From contig NZ_CP091285.1 of NCBI RefSeq assembly GCF_021650975.2, forward strand, positions 4,402,001-4,466,000: DNA of 64,000 nt, in the 5' to 3' direction. Positions 1 through 9,411 of this stretch are shown piece by piece. The position numbers and the translations under genes were made by a program. Each line of letters starts with the position of its first letter. The first letter of the stretch is position 1. The notes beneath the pieces were generated by a model. The model saw nothing but the letters and a program-made list of their open reading frames with translations. It made no database searches and was not told the DNA's origin. This DNA comes from Flavobacterium jumunjinense. Lineage in GTDB: Bacteria > Bacteroidota > Bacteroidia > Flavobacteriales > Flavobacteriaceae.

Positions 1-992
1 CATTCTATATGCAGTTTGGCTCTAAAATTAATAAGTTTTCTTATTTCTTAGGACTACGTTTTGAAGATAGTAATATTGAAGTAAATTCAATTTCTGCAAA
101 TGATTACAATACTAAGAACTATAATAACTTCTTCCCTACTGCTACTGTAAATTATGAATTTTCAGAAACAAGTAGCATGAGTTTAAGTTACAGTAAAAGA
201 ATTAACAGACCTAGAGGACGTTTCTTGAATCCTTTTTCAACTTATTCAAGTAGAATTAACATATTTAGAGGAAATCCAGACTTAAATCCTGCTTACACAA
301 ATTCAATTGATTTAGGCTATTTAAAAAGATGGAACAAAGTTACTTTCAATACATCTGCCTATGTTAATATTACAGACGACTCTTTTCAATTTATTAGAAG
401 AGAATCTGGTTTAATTGCAGATGGTGTTCCTGTTATTGAATCAACTCCTATTAATCTAGCTACAGAACTTAGAGCTGGTTTTGAATTTAATATTAATTAT
501 TCTCCATTTAAATGGTGGAAATTAAACTCTAATTTTAATCTTTTCAGAAATGAAACAAAAGGAGATTACCGCTATATAAATTCTGTAAACACAGAAGTAG
601 TACAAAACTTTGATAATACTGCAACAAGCTGGTTTACTCGAATATCTTCTAAAGTAACTTTACCTTATAAAATTGATTGGCAAGTAAACGCTACATATCA
701 TGCTCCTGAAAATAATGCACAAGGAAGAAGGTATGACATGACAAGTGTTAATCTTGCATTTAGCAAAGATGTTTTAAAAGACAAAGGTACTATAGCACTT
801 AATGTGAGTGATTTATTTAACACTAGAAAAAGACGTTGGGAAACCAACTTAGAGAACATTACTAGTTATTCTGAGTTCCAATGGAGACAAAGACAAATTA
901 ATCTTTCTTTTACTTACAGATTTAACAAAAAGAAAAATGAGAGAGAAAACAACCGTAGAGATGACGGTGGTGGAGACGATTTCGTTGGATAA
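1..992 (+). CDS. TonB-dependent-receptor-like outer membrane beta-barrel protein, C-terminal part
   Basis: The frame is open from the left edge (codons begin at base 3) to a TAA at 990-992, so the gene starts outside the window; the first ATG at base 9 is internal. About 329 residues remain. They alternate short amphipathic strands rich in Asn, Tyr and Phe, and contain the stretch FRGNPDLNPAYTNSIDLGY followed by YRFN near the C-terminus. This is the pattern I know from the flavobacterial 'outer membrane protein beta-barrel family' related to TonB-dependent receptors. The last 20 residues are charged (KKKNERENNRR, then DDGGGDD). Role inferred: part of an outer-membrane transport channel; the substrate cannot be told because plug and carboxypeptidase-like domains are missing. 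Confidence 0.85.
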   Translation, partial: FYMQFGSKINKFSYFLGLRFEDSNIEVNSISANDYNTKNYNNFFPTATVNYEFSETSSMSLSYSKRINRPRGRFLNPFSTYSSRINIFRGNPDLNPAYTNSIDLGYLKRWNKVTFNTSAYVNITDDSFQFIRRESGLIADGVPVIESTPINLATELRAGFEFNINYSPFKWWKLNSNFNLFRNETKGDYRYINSVNTEVVQNFDNTATSWFTRISSKVTLPYKIDWQVNATYHAPENNAQGRRYDMTSVNLAFSKDVLKDKGTIALNVSDLFNTRKRRWETNLENITSYSEFQWRQRQINLSFTYRFNKKKNERENNRRDDGGGDDFVG

Positions 993-1002
993 TATATAAA
1001 AA

Positions 1003-1028
1003 AAGGACTGCAATAGCAGTCCTTTTTT
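1003..1028 (+). terminator. Rho-independent terminator after the barrel gene
   Basis: Stem GGACTGC (1005-1011) and GCAGTCC (1016-1022), loop AATA, followed by six T. A-run on the other side makes it bidirectional, so it also closes the small minus-strand gene ending at 1047. Confidence 0.85.
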
Positions 1029-1046
1029 ATTTTGAAACATAGAATA

Positions 1047-1214
1047 TTATTCTTGTTCTGCTTGCTTTTTTGCCTTTTTCTCTTTGATTAATTCAACAAT
1101 AGCACCACCTAACCAATAAGGTACGAATGAAGCTAAGAAAATCATTAACCAAAAACCTATAGTTAAAATAGTTAAGAAAAGTAAAAAGCCTAAATACTGA
1201 TCAAATTCAAACAT
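1047..1214 (-). CDS. small membrane protein, 55 aa, unknown function
   Basis: On the minus strand an ATG at 1214-1212 opens a 55-codon frame ending in TAA at 1049-1047. The product begins MFEFDQYLGFLLFLTILTIG, continues with a second hydrophobic run ending FVPYWLGGAIVELI, and ends in a charged KEKKAKKQAEQE tail. This gives one long or two short membrane segments with a lysine-rich cytoplasmic end. The frame runs into the shared terminator at 1005-1022, which fits a real monocistronic gene. I do not recognise a named family. It is too short for usual ORF cut-offs and easily missed. Confidence 0.65.
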   Translation of the reverse strand: MFEFDQYLGFLLFLTILTIGFWLMIFLASFVPYWLGGAIVELIKEKKAKKQAEQE

Positions 1215-1341
1215 ATTTTCCGGAATTTTAGTGAATTCTTGCCAAAGATACTAGTATTTATTTTTTTTAGCAATATAATAACACTTTTTATTTCTTTAGA
1301 ATTTTTATAAATCGTATTTTTCATAAATATAGAAATGAGCC

Positions 1342-2724
1342 ATGAAATATAGAATTGAAAAAGATACTTTAGGAGAAATAAAAGTTCCCGAAAATAAATT
1401 ATGGGGAGCGCAAACCGAACGTTCTAAAAACAATTTCAAAATAGGAACAGCAGCATCGATGCCTATTGAGGTTATTAAAGCTTTTGGTTATCTGAAAAAA
1501 GCAGCAGCATATACAAACACTGAATCTAAAATACTATCTCTTGAAAAAAGAGATTTAATATCAAAAGTATGTGATGAAATAATTGAAGAGAAATTAAACG
1601 ATCATTTCCCTTTAGTAATTTGGCAAACAGGATCTGGAACACAATCGAACATGAATGTGAATGAGGTAATTGCAAATAGAGCACAATTACTTAGTGGAAT
1701 GCAAATTGGAGAAGATCCTATTTTAAAAGCCAATGATGATGTGAACAAATCGCAATCTTCTAATGATACTTTCCCAACAGCCATGCATATTTCGGCATTT
1801 ATGATGCTTGTTGAAAAAACAATTCCAGCAATTGAAAATCTTTCAACAACCTTTCAGGAAAAATCAGAAACATTCAAAGATATTGTAAAAATTGGTCGAA
1901 CTCATTTAATGGATGCAACACCTTTAACATTAGGACAAGAATTTTCTGGATACACCCAACTACTCAAAAACGGATTAAAAACTTTAAAAAATTCCCTTAA
2001 CAGTTTATCAGAGTTAGCCCTTGGAGGAACTGCCGTAGGAACTGGTTTAAATACGCCTAAAAATTATGATACCGTTGTTGCAAAATACATTTCAAAATTT
2101 ACAGGATATCCATTTATAACAGCTCCCAATAAGTTTGAAGCACTCTCAGCTCACAATGCAATTGTAGAAAGTCATGCTGCATTAAAACAACTAGCCATAT
2201 CATTAAATAAAATTGCAAACGATATTCGAATGTTAGCTTCTGGACCACGTTCTGGAATTGGAGAATTATTGCTTCCTGAAAATGAGCCTGGCTCTTCTAT
2301 AATGCCAGGAAAAGTGAACCCAACTCAGTGTGAAGCCTTAACAATGGTTTGTGCACAAGTAATGGGTAATGATGTAGCTATAACAATTGGGGCAACACAA
2401 GGACATTATGAATTGAATGTTTTTAAACCGATGATTATTGCTAATTTTCTTCAATCGGCACAGTTATTAGGAGATGCTTGTAATTCTTTTAACGAGAACT
2501 GTGTAAGAGGTATTGAACCTAATTTAAAAAGAATCAACGAATTAGTAAACAATTCCTTAATGCTTGTAACTGCTTTAAATACAAAAATAGGGTATTATAA
2601 AGCCGCGGAAATAGCACAAACGGCTCATAAAAACAACACCACTTTAAAAGTAGAAGCGCTTAGGTTAGGATATATTACAGCCGAAGAATTTGATAATTGG
2701 GTGAAACCCGAAGATATGATTTAA
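1342..2724 (+). CDS. fumC: class II fumarate hydratase
   Basis: Interconverts fumarate and malate in the TCA cycle. At 460 residues it is the usual length of heat-stable class II fumarases. The N-terminus ([20 protein letters not shown]) and the fumarase/aspartase signature [11 protein letters not shown] near residue 316 are both present, as are [16 protein letters not shown] and the [12 protein letters not shown] loop. These features distinguish FumC from aspartase and argininosuccinate lyase. The ATG at 1342 gives the standard N-terminus. The stop lies only 3 bases from the stop of the convergent corA, with no terminator hairpin between them. Confidence 0.97.
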   Translation: MKYRIEKDTLGEIKVPENKLWGAQTERSKNNFKIGTAASMPIEVIKAFGYLKKAAAYTNTESKILSLEKRDLISKVCDEIIEEKLNDHFPLVIWQTGSGTQSNMNVNEVIANRAQLLSGMQIGEDPILKANDDVNKSQSSNDTFPTAMHISAFMMLVEKTIPAIENLSTTFQEKSETFKDIVKIGRTHLMDATPLTLGQEFSGYTQLLKNGLKTLKNSLNSLSELALGGTAVGTGLNTPKNYDTVVAKYISKFTGYPFITAPNKFEALSAHNAIVESHAALKQLAISLNKIANDIRMLASGPRSGIGELLLPENEPGSSIMPGKVNPTQCEALTMVCAQVMGNDVAITIGATQGHYELNVFKPMIIANFLQSAQLLGDACNSFNENCVRGIEPNLKRINELVNNSLMLVTALNTKIGYYKAAEIAQTAHKNNTTLKVEALRLGYITAEEFDNWVKPEDMI

Positions 2725-2727
2725 CCT

Positions 2728-3798
2728 TTAAAACCATCTTTTCTTTTTAAAGTAAATCAACATTGCTATAACAATAACAAACATTAATGCGATAATTACA
2801 TAATAACCATAATTATAATTTAATTCGGGCATATATTTAAAATTCATACCATAAATACCAGCAATAAATGTTAATGGCAAAAATACAGATGAAATTACTG
2901 TCAAGGTTTTCATTACTTCATTCATTCTATGACTTTGAGCTGTATAGAAAAAATTACTGGCACTATCTAATGTTGACATATCATACTCAATCTGTTCTAA
3001 AAGCTCTAATGTTTTTTGATGTAATCGTCCAAAAAAGATATAATTTGAAGCCTCAATCCCGTTAAACTCATCATCTTCCTTTATAGTTTTTATGGTAAAC
3101 AAAGCATCTCTTAATGGAGTTATTGACCTTTTCAATAATTGAAAAATTTCACGTAATCTTTCAATTTCTACCATGATAGAAGGATCATCAGCTGTTTTTG
3201 AAGCCAATAGTAAAGTTTCAATTTTATTTTCTTTGTTCTCTATCGTAATGTAAAAATTTTCGATAACAGCATCTAAAAGTAAATACATCAGGTAATCCAC
3301 TTTTTTCTTACGAACAATCCCTGTGTTTTCTCTTAATCTTTCTCTAATATGTGTAAAAAAATCACCTCTTTTTTCCTGAAAAGAAACAATCAAATTATCT
3401 TGAAGTAAAAAACTAATCTGTTCAATTAAAATAGTATTCTCATTGTCATTAGGTAGAATCGATTTAATACTAAAGAAAAGAGAATCGTCCAATTCATCCA
3501 AGCGGGTTCCTCTAGCAATATTTAAAATATCCGAAACAATTAAACTATTCAATTGAAGAGTATCTGCTAAAGATTTGATAACTTCAACATTATTCAAACC
3601 ATGAATATTTAACCAATTATTTGATGAAATATTTCTTAAGTCTTTAAACTTATTTACCGTGATTGCTTCATACTCTTTTACATCTTTTTCGTTATAAACA
3701 AAAAGTTGTATTTCGGTTTCTTTGTCCTTAAAAAGCCCAGTATATTCTAAAGGTTGTAAAATTGCTTTTCTTCCTTTCTTGTATCTTAATTTTCTCAA
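2728..3798 (-). CDS. corA: CorA-family magnesium/cobalt transporter
   Basis: Divalent-cation channel of the inner membrane. The 356-residue product has a long soluble helical N-terminal region and two C-terminal membrane segments. The selectivity motif YGMNF sits at residues 316-320, directly after TM1 (VISSVFLPLTFIAGI) and before TM2 (YYVIIALMFVIVIAMLIYF), ending in the basic KKKRWF tail. The gene is convergent with fumC and divergent from hutI. Confidence 0.95.
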   Translation of the reverse strand: MRKLRYKKGRKAILQPLEYTGLFKDKETEIQLFVYNEKDVKEYEAITVNKFKDLRNISSNNWLNIHGLNNVEVIKSLADTLQLNSLIVSDILNIARGTRLDELDDSLFFSIKSILPNDNENTILIEQISFLLQDNLIVSFQEKRGDFFTHIRERLRENTGIVRKKKVDYLMYLLLDAVIENFYITIENKENKIETLLLASKTADDPSIMVEIERLREIFQLLKRSITPLRDALFTIKTIKEDDEFNGIEASNYIFFGRLHQKTLELLEQIEYDMSTLDSASNFFYTAQSHRMNEVMKTLTVISSVFLPLTFIAGIYGMNFKYMPELNYNYGYYVIIALMFVIVIAMLIYFKKKRWF

Positions 3799-3846
3799 GA
3801 GCTATAGTTTTAAGGATAAAGATAGTAGTTTTTCAAATTTGGTCTC

Positions 3847-3854
3847 TATTTTTG
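3847..3854 (+). promoter_or_regulatory. candidate -7 box for hutI
   Basis: TATTTTTG matches the Bacteroidetes -7 consensus TAnnTTTG and ends 13 bases before the hutI ATG. No TTTG is seen at the right distance for a -33 box. Confidence 0.4.
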
Positions 3855-3867
3855 TAAAAAAAACTTC

Positions 3868-5103
3868 ATGCAAAAACTTTTCATAAACATTAAAGAATTA
3901 TTACAAGTACGAACTTCTCCTATTGATAAAGTTTCTGGGGCTTCAATGGCAGATTTACCTAAGATTGACAATGCCTTCCTACTTATAAAAAAAGATAGTA
4001 TTGAAAATTTTGGACCAATGTCTGAGTGTCCAAATTTAGAAAACATTGAAATTATAGATGCTAAAGGAAAAGTTATTCTTCCAACATGGGTCGATAGTCA
4101 TACACATATTGTTTATGCAGGAAATAGAATTCAAGAATTTGTAGATAGAATTAATGGTCTTTCTTATGAAGAAATTGCCAATCGCGGTGGTGGAATTCTA
4201 AATTCTGCTAAGAAATTAAATGAAACTTTTGAAGAAGAAATTTATGAACAATCAAAATTACGACTAGAAGAAGTAATGCATCAAGGGACTGGAGCAGTAG
4301 AAATTAAATCGGGTTATGGTTTAACTATTGAAGGAGAATTAAAAATGCTTCGTGTAATTAAACGCTTAAAAGAAAACTACAGATTACCTATAAAGGCTAC
4401 GTTTCTTGGAGCACATGCATTCCCAATAGAATACAAAGAAAATCATTCAGATTATATTGATCTTATTATTAATGAAATGTTACCTAAGATTGCTGCAGAG
4501 AATCTAGCCGATTATATCGATGCATTTTTAGAAACAGGGTATTTTTCTGTAGAAGAAACTGTAAAAATCATGAATGCAGGTAAAAAATATGGCTTAATTC
4601 CGAAAATACACGTTAATCAATTTACAGCGATTGAAGGTATTAAAGCATGTGTTGAAGCAGGAGCTTTATCTGTAGATCATCTAGAAATTGTGACAGACGA
4701 AGATATTGAGGTTTTAAAAAACAGCAATACTATGCCAGTCGCTCTACCAAGTTGTTCGTATTTCATTAGTATTCCTTATACTCCCGCCCGAAAAATGATG
4801 CAAGCTGGTTTACCAATTGCACTCGCAACCGATTTTAACCCTGGCACAACACCTTCTGGAAACATGAATTTTGTTGTTGCAACGGCTTGTATAAAAATGA
4901 AAATGACGCCAGAAGAAGCAATCAATGCTGCTACAATAAACGGAGCGTATGCAATGGGCATTAGCAAAACGCATGGTAGTATTACTAAAGGAAAAAAAGC
5001 AAATATTATTATTACAAAACCGCTTACATCCTATTATCAAATTCCGTATGAATTCGGAAATAATTTAATTGAAAAAGTAATGATCGATGGCGAGTTTATT
5101 TAA
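3868..5103 (+). CDS. hutI: imidazolonepropionase
   Basis: Hydrolyses 4-imidazolone-5-propionate to N-formimino-glutamate, the third step of histidine degradation. The 411-residue protein is an amidohydrolase-fold metal enzyme. The metal motif DSHTHIVYAGNR lies near residue 76, further conserved parts are KSGYGLTIEGELKMLRVI and FLGAHAFP, and the late ATDFNPGT motif supplies the last metal-binding Asp. No other hut gene is in the window, so the pathway is split. Leader is short and preceded by a -7 box. Confidence 0.96.
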   Translation: MQKLFINIKELLQVRTSPIDKVSGASMADLPKIDNAFLLIKKDSIENFGPMSECPNLENIEIIDAKGKVILPTWVDSHTHIVYAGNRIQEFVDRINGLSYEEIANRGGGILNSAKKLNETFEEEIYEQSKLRLEEVMHQGTGAVEIKSGYGLTIEGELKMLRVIKRLKENYRLPIKATFLGAHAFPIEYKENHSDYIDLIINEMLPKIAAENLADYIDAFLETGYFSVEETVKIMNAGKKYGLIPKIHVNQFTAIEGIKACVEAGALSVDHLEIVTDEDIEVLKNSNTMPVALPSCSYFISIPYTPARKMMQAGLPIALATDFNPGTTPSGNMNFVVATACIKMKMTPEEAINAATINGAYAMGISKTHGSITKGKKANIIITKPLTSYYQIPYEFGNNLIEKVMIDGEFI

Positions 5104-5135
5104 GTTTGCTCTTTAAAAACAGTCCTCTATAAAGC

Positions 5136-5173
5136 AAAGAAGTATATTGACTTGTAATTCAATATACTTCTTT
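5136..5173 (+). terminator. Rho-independent terminator after hutI
   Basis: A 15-bp perfect stem, 5136-5150 with 5159-5173, loop CTTGTAAT, then a T. It starts 33 bases after the hutI stop. Confidence 0.75.
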
Positions 5174-5316
5174 TCATAAAACAACTACCATAGAAACTAA
5201 AAAAATAATCTATAGTTATTAACCAATTTTATAAAACTAAAAAATAAATACTTTCTAGTACAATTAGTTGTTTCATGCTGATTTAGTAGGTATTATAATA
5301 ATGGTTGAAATATTTT

Positions 5317-6621
5317 TTAAATAGGATAAGATTTTTCAATATTTTTTAATAAATGTTCTGCATGATAAAGTTCAAGCGTAAAAATTAAATAATATACTCT
5401 ATTCAATATTACTTGTAATCTTCCTTCGTTTTTATATTTTTTTCTTAATTGATACAATTTCAATGGTAATTCTAGATCAGTCGCTGTATAGGAAACTCCT
5501 GTATAGGCTTGAATACTTTCTAGAAATGAAAAACCAAATTCTAATGTCGGTTCAATCATCGTTCCTTCTCCAAAATCATTCCAAGTTATTAGCTGTATAA
5601 AATCTGTAGGAGAACTATCTGCTAATGCCAATGTTTCATTGAAAGCTGTTAACCCATCATGAGGAATTTCCCAATCTAAACTCGGGTCGTCTCTCCAACC
5701 GCCTTCTAAATAGTAATCATTAAACCCAGGATAAACTCCACCCACAGTTTGAATATTGTTTTGAGCAGTATATTGATAATATCCATTAAGCGTCATTAAA
5801 TGATTTCGGTCAACCCAACTAAACTCCCCACCAGCATTATTTCCCAATCTATAACTCGCTTTCCAAAGGCTCATTAACCTTGGAGTCGAATTCATTTGCG
5901 ACATAATTGTAGCCCAATCTGATGGTTCTGTAATGTAATTTGGTCCAAAAAGAAATAAAAGTTCATTATTATTACTCTTTAAATAATTAGGGCTTGTAAA
6001 ATAGGTATTCTCAATATACTGCAAATCGGTAACAGCAGCTGCAAGATTCGCACTTCCTACATTTTGTTTAGATAGATACTGTGCTGTTTTGTCTTCATAC
6101 ATTATTGCAAATTTTAACCCAACTTGTTCAATTTCATTAATAAAAGAGTTCGTGTTTGTTTTTAACATATCGAAATCATTCACATTTCTAGCACCATACC
6201 AATCAAAAATAACTCCATCAATACCCGATAATTTCATCAATAATAAATGATATTCCTGTAAATCATTATCCTTAGACGAATAAGGTCCAATTAGTGGATA
6301 ATAATGCGACGCAATTTCTCTTTTTCCTAAAGCATCCACATTATTAGGATTTCTATTCGTCATTGTCCAATGTTGTCCCCAAAAACCATCTGTTTCTAAG
6401 CTTGCAAACCAAGGCATATAGTGTACATAAACTTTTTTAGGATTATTCTTCGAAACCACAACTGGAGATGGATAATTTTTCCTAAAAAGTTCTTCTTGAT
6501 AAATGCTTTCAAGGTCTTCATTTGTTAATTCATCTTTTACATCAATAATTGAATCTTCAGAACAACTTCCAATGATAAAAAGTAAAAAAAACAGGCTAGC
6601 AATTTTAATAAATTTTCCCAT
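5317..6621 (-). CDS. GH71/GH99-like glycoside hydrolase lipoprotein
   Basis: Probable cell-envelope glycan hydrolase. The signal peptide ends in IIGSC, so Cys20 should be lipid-modified; acidic residues follow (SEDSIIDVKDE). The body shows KVYVHYMPWF at the start of the catalytic barrel, GVIFDWYG, and TWNDFGEGTMIEP near residue 350, a motif of the same layout as the acidic active-site loop of GH71 and GH99 enzymes (family knowledge). HYYPLIGPY also fits GH99-like proteins. The last 60 residues form a helical extension. The substrate, alpha-mannan or another alpha-glucan, cannot be decided. The gene stands alone, with no SusCD pair nearby. Confidence 0.75.
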   Translation of the reverse strand: MGKFIKIASLFFLLFIIGSCSEDSIIDVKDELTNEDLESIYQEELFRKNYPSPVVVSKNNPKKVYVHYMPWFASLETDGFWGQHWTMTNRNPNNVDALGKREIASHYYPLIGPYSSKDNDLQEYHLLLMKLSGIDGVIFDWYGARNVNDFDMLKTNTNSFINEIEQVGLKFAIMYEDKTAQYLSKQNVGSANLAAAVTDLQYIENTYFTSPNYLKSNNNELLFLFGPNYITEPSDWATIMSQMNSTPRLMSLWKASYRLGNNAGGEFSWVDRNHLMTLNGYYQYTAQNNIQTVGGVYPGFNDYYLEGGWRDDPSLDWEIPHDGLTAFNETLALADSSPTDFIQLITWNDFGEGTMIEPTLEFGFSFLESIQAYTGVSYTATDLELPLKLYQLRKKYKNEGRLQVILNRVYYLIFTLELYHAEHLLKNIEKSYPI

Positions 6622-6840
6622 AATTTCTAAGCTTTTTAGTTATACTTAAATTTACGTCATTAATTTTAACATTTGTTTAAGTTTAGACGAAATACAAACT
6701 GCTGAAGACCAATAACTTAAAAACATCGACGAAGTGTATTATTCATAAAAAAAAACAACACATATTGTTTACTATTTTCACTTATTCAAAGAACAAAATA
6801 ATCAAAATGAGTACTTTATGTATTACAATTCAGTAAGAAC

Positions 6841-6895
6841 AATTCACAGTTCAGTGAATTTCAATTTTAAAACAATCCTTACTCAAATACTTTTG
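6841..6895 (+). promoter_or_regulatory. inverted repeat and -7 box before the cytochrome/PP2C operon
   Basis: AATTCAC (6841-6847) and GTGAATT (6854-6860) form a perfect 7-bp inverted repeat with a 6-nt spacer. TACTTTTG at 6888-6895 matches TAnnTTTG and lies 23 bases before the ATG at 6919. The repeat sits where an operator upstream of the promoter would be. The rest of the gap 6622-6918 shows only AT-rich sequence. Confidence 0.4.
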
Positions 6896-6918
6896 TTTCA
6901 TCATTTAAGACATAAACA

Positions 6919-7548
6919 ATGGAACAAGTAGTTAAAATCTTTATTTATATTCATGCTTTTTTTGGAGGAATTAGTCTCATTACTGGCATTGCGAGTATTC
7001 TTTTAAAAAAAGGAAATAGTCAACATAAAAAAACAGGAAAGCTTTTCACATTTGCAATGCTTGTCAGCACCTTAATTTCTATACCAATCTCTTGCCTACC
7101 CAATCATGAAAACCCATTTCTTTTCTTAATTGGACTTTTTACTATCTATTTGGTTTTAACTGGAAACAGAGCACTAACTTTTAAAACAAAAGAAAAAGCA
7201 GAAAGAAAAGACATCATCATTTCAGGAATAATGCTTGTTTTTTCTATTATTGCACTTTTTATAGGTATTTATGGTTATACTCAAAGCATTGAAAATAGTA
7301 TTCTCTATTTGTTTTTTGGTAGCTTTAGTTTATATATGACCATTAAAGATTTTATTTTTTACAAGAAAAGAACCCCGAACGATTGGTTGAAAAATCATAT
7401 TGGAAAAATGATAGGAGCAACTATTGCTTCAATAACTGCTTTTATTGTAGCTGGTTTAGAAATAGGAAGCTTAATTAGTTGGATATTGCCTTCAATAATA
7501 GGTACAATTTATATTTATTATTGGAAAATGAGATTGAAAAAAAAGTAG
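6919..7548 (+). CDS. DUF2306-like multi-pass membrane protein
   Basis: The 209 residues form about seven hydrophobic segments separated by short loops. Histidines at the start of the helices (YIHAFFGGISL, NSQHKKTGK) and near the end (LKNHIGKMIGA) resemble DUF2306-type integral membrane proteins, whose helices carry conserved histidines; this family link is from memory and tentative. First gene of a four-gene run with gaps of 32, 3 and 5 bases, next to a c-type cytochrome. A haem-linked or redox role is therefore possible but inferred only from position. Confidence 0.55.
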   Translation: MEQVVKIFIYIHAFFGGISLITGIASILLKKGNSQHKKTGKLFTFAMLVSTLISIPISCLPNHENPFLFLIGLFTIYLVLTGNRALTFKTKEKAERKDIIISGIMLVFSIIALFIGIYGYTQSIENSILYLFFGSFSLYMTIKDFIFYKKRTPNDWLKNHIGKMIGATIASITAFIVAGLEIGSLISWILPSIIGTIYIYYWKMRLKKK

Positions 7549-7580
7549 TACGTTTGTTATAGAGTACAAAAACTATAGGA

Positions 7581-8015
7581 ATGCAACATCGTTCAAAAAT
7601 TCTAACAATTATAATTTCCGCTTCTATATTTCTGTCTTTCATTATTTTGATATCTTTTTTAGCCTATCAAAAAAACAAAGACTCCCACAAAACTTACGAA
7701 ACAAAGGAGTTTGTTTTATTTTGCGGAACAACAAATTTAACTAATAATGCGGCTGAAGGTAAAGATCTTTTTAATACAAATTGTGCAGCTTGTCATCATT
7801 TAGACAAAAATAGAACAGGACCAGCATTAAGAGGTGTGAAATATAAATTTAATGATGCTAATTTCTTACTACATTTTGTAACAAAGGAAGATTCATTACT
7901 TCTAATAAAAGATACATTAACAATACGATTAAATAAAAATTCTTCATATCAATTCGATCATACTTTTAAATTAACAGAAAATGAAGTTCACTTTTTATTA
8001 GATTATATGGAATAG
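7581..8015 (+). CDS. membrane-anchored c-type cytochrome
   Basis: The 144-residue protein has an N-terminal membrane segment (about residues 8-29) followed by a periplasmic domain. The haem-binding motif is C68-A-A-C71-H72, in the context GKDLFNTNCAACH and followed by RTGPALRGV, as in small class I cytochromes c. At the position where the distal methionine normally precedes LTENEV, the sequence has a histidine (H127) in QFDHTFKLT; the only late Met is the penultimate residue. This suggests His or no sixth ligand (inference). It lies between a membrane protein and a PP2C-like phosphatase, only 3 bases from the latter. Confidence 0.8.
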   Translation: MQHRSKILTIIISASIFLSFIILISFLAYQKNKDSHKTYETKEFVLFCGTTNLTNNAAEGKDLFNTNCAACHHLDKNRTGPALRGVKYKFNDANFLLHFVTKEDSLLLIKDTLTIRLNKNSSYQFDHTFKLTENEVHFLLDYME

Positions 8016-8018
8016 AAA

Positions 8019-8756
8019 ATGAAAATATATACAGCATTACAAAGAGGTGAATATCACGAAAATTATTGTGAAGATAGTTTGTATTATGGAAAATATGGTA
8101 AAGATAAAATGCTTTTCGCAGTTATGGACGGATGTACAACTGCTATGGAAAGCCATTTTTCCTCTACATTAATTTCTAAAATAATAAAGAAAATTTGCTT
8201 AGAAAAAGGATACAAAGATTTTGTTGCATATTCTCATAAAAAATCATCCCTTGAAACTGAATTAAAAAGCATTATGTCTGATTTAATGCAAGAACTAAAA
8301 ACCATTAAGAATCAATTATTATTAGACACAAAAGAGCTCTTAACAACATTATTACTCCTTTTAGTAGACCAAACAACGAATGAAGGAATTCTTCTTGCTA
8401 TTGGTGATGGATTTGTTAACATTAATGGCACAATTACTGATTTGGAACAAGACAACAAACCCGACTATCTAGGATTTCATTGTAATGATGATTTCGAAAC
8501 TTTTTATACTTCTCAAAAACAAATTACTCCGATTAACACCATTTCTGATATAACAATTGCAACCGATGGCATATTTACTTTTGAATCATTTTCGAAAAAT
8601 AAAACAGATGAAGATTTAAATTGTATTGACTACTTAACAAAAAATAAAGCACAAGAAGAAAGTAATGAAATGCTAACATTAAAACTAAAATTCATTGAAA
8701 ATCAACTAGGTAAAAAACCTACTGATGATTTTACGATGATACGAATAATAAAATAA
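8019..8756 (+). CDS. PP2C-family protein phosphatase domain protein
   Basis: Likely Mn/Mg-dependent Ser/Thr phosphatase. Motifs in order are the acidic ED near residue 19 (HENYCEDS), the metal-binding DG of FAVMDGCTT (about 36-41), LLAIGDGFVNI, IATDGIFTF and the terminal DDFTMIRI. These fit the PPM motifs around the two-metal site. The DG is followed by CTTAMES instead of the usual hGG. At 245 residues it is one PPM domain with no added sensor. No kinase partner is seen nearby. It starts 3 bases after the cytochrome stop, so translation is probably coupled. Confidence 0.75.
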   Translation: MKIYTALQRGEYHENYCEDSLYYGKYGKDKMLFAVMDGCTTAMESHFSSTLISKIIKKICLEKGYKDFVAYSHKKSSLETELKSIMSDLMQELKTIKNQLLLDTKELLTTLLLLLVDQTTNEGILLAIGDGFVNINGTITDLEQDNKPDYLGFHCNDDFETFYTSQKQITPINTISDITIATDGIFTFESFSKNKTDEDLNCIDYLTKNKAQEESNEMLTLKLKFIENQLGKKPTDDFTMIRIIK

Positions 8757-8761
8757 ATACG

Positions 8762-9340
8762 ATGGGTGGTTATTATTTTCCAAAAATTCAAGGAGAAATA
8801 TTCGGATTAAAAACAGGGTTACTTACTGATTTAATAGTATGTGAACACACATGTAGTATTAATTACCCTAAAAAGAAAGAACAATGGCTTTTGGGTTATG
8901 ATATTGGTTTTAACAAAGGTCAAAACATCAGAAACTATATAAAAGAAAAATCTAAAGAAGAAAACTTCGAGATGAATATCAAAGCCGTTTTATTTTTACA
9001 GAAACAAATGCCTAATTATGGGAATTTTAAAAATGAATTAGACGAATATCTAAAAAATATAGATAAATGGGATAAATCAAAAATTGAATTAACAACTATC
9101 CTTCATGCAAACCAATTATTGTTGGAAGAAAAACTACAAAGAAGTTTGAATTTAATCTCATGTTATTATAAAAACAATTACAGATTAGCAACACAAATGA
9201 AGTTTCATCTTTTAGAAAATCAACTTTCTAAAATTAGAGTTGCAAAACAAAAACAAGAAATTGATAGTAGAAATTATTTAATTCAAAAAACCGAAATTCA
9301 ATCTAAATTTAAAAATTGGTTGAATGAAGTTCATAAATAA
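8762..9340 (+). CDS. unknown protein, last gene of the cytochrome/PP2C operon
   Basis: I do not recognise this 192-residue soluble protein. It has no signal peptide. The N-terminal part contains GGYYFPKIQGEIFG and a Cys/His pair (CEHTC). From residue about 55 it is mostly charged, probably helical, with a coiled-coil-like last third (LSKIRVAKQKQEID). It starts 5 bases after the phosphatase gene and ends before a strong terminator, so it belongs to that operon. A role as phosphatase partner or substrate is a guess from position. Confidence 0.6.
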   Translation: MGGYYFPKIQGEIFGLKTGLLTDLIVCEHTCSINYPKKKEQWLLGYDIGFNKGQNIRNYIKEKSKEENFEMNIKAVLFLQKQMPNYGNFKNELDEYLKNIDKWDKSKIELTTILHANQLLLEEKLQRSLNLISCYYKNNYRLATQMKFHLLENQLSKIRVAKQKQEIDSRNYLIQKTEIQSKFKNWLNEVHK

Positions 9341-9373
9341 TTATCATCTCAATATAACTTTAACTCAAAACGA

Positions 9374-9405
9374 AAAGCCTCTACTTATAATAAAGTAAAG
9401 GCTTT
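9374..9405. terminator. bidirectional terminator between convergent genes
   Basis: AAAGCCT-C-TACTT pairs with AAGTA-A-AGGCTTT with one internal mismatch and an ATAATA loop. It serves the plus-strand operon ending at 9340 and the minus-strand rluD gene ending at 9412. Confidence 0.75.
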
Positions 9406-9411
9406 CTATTT

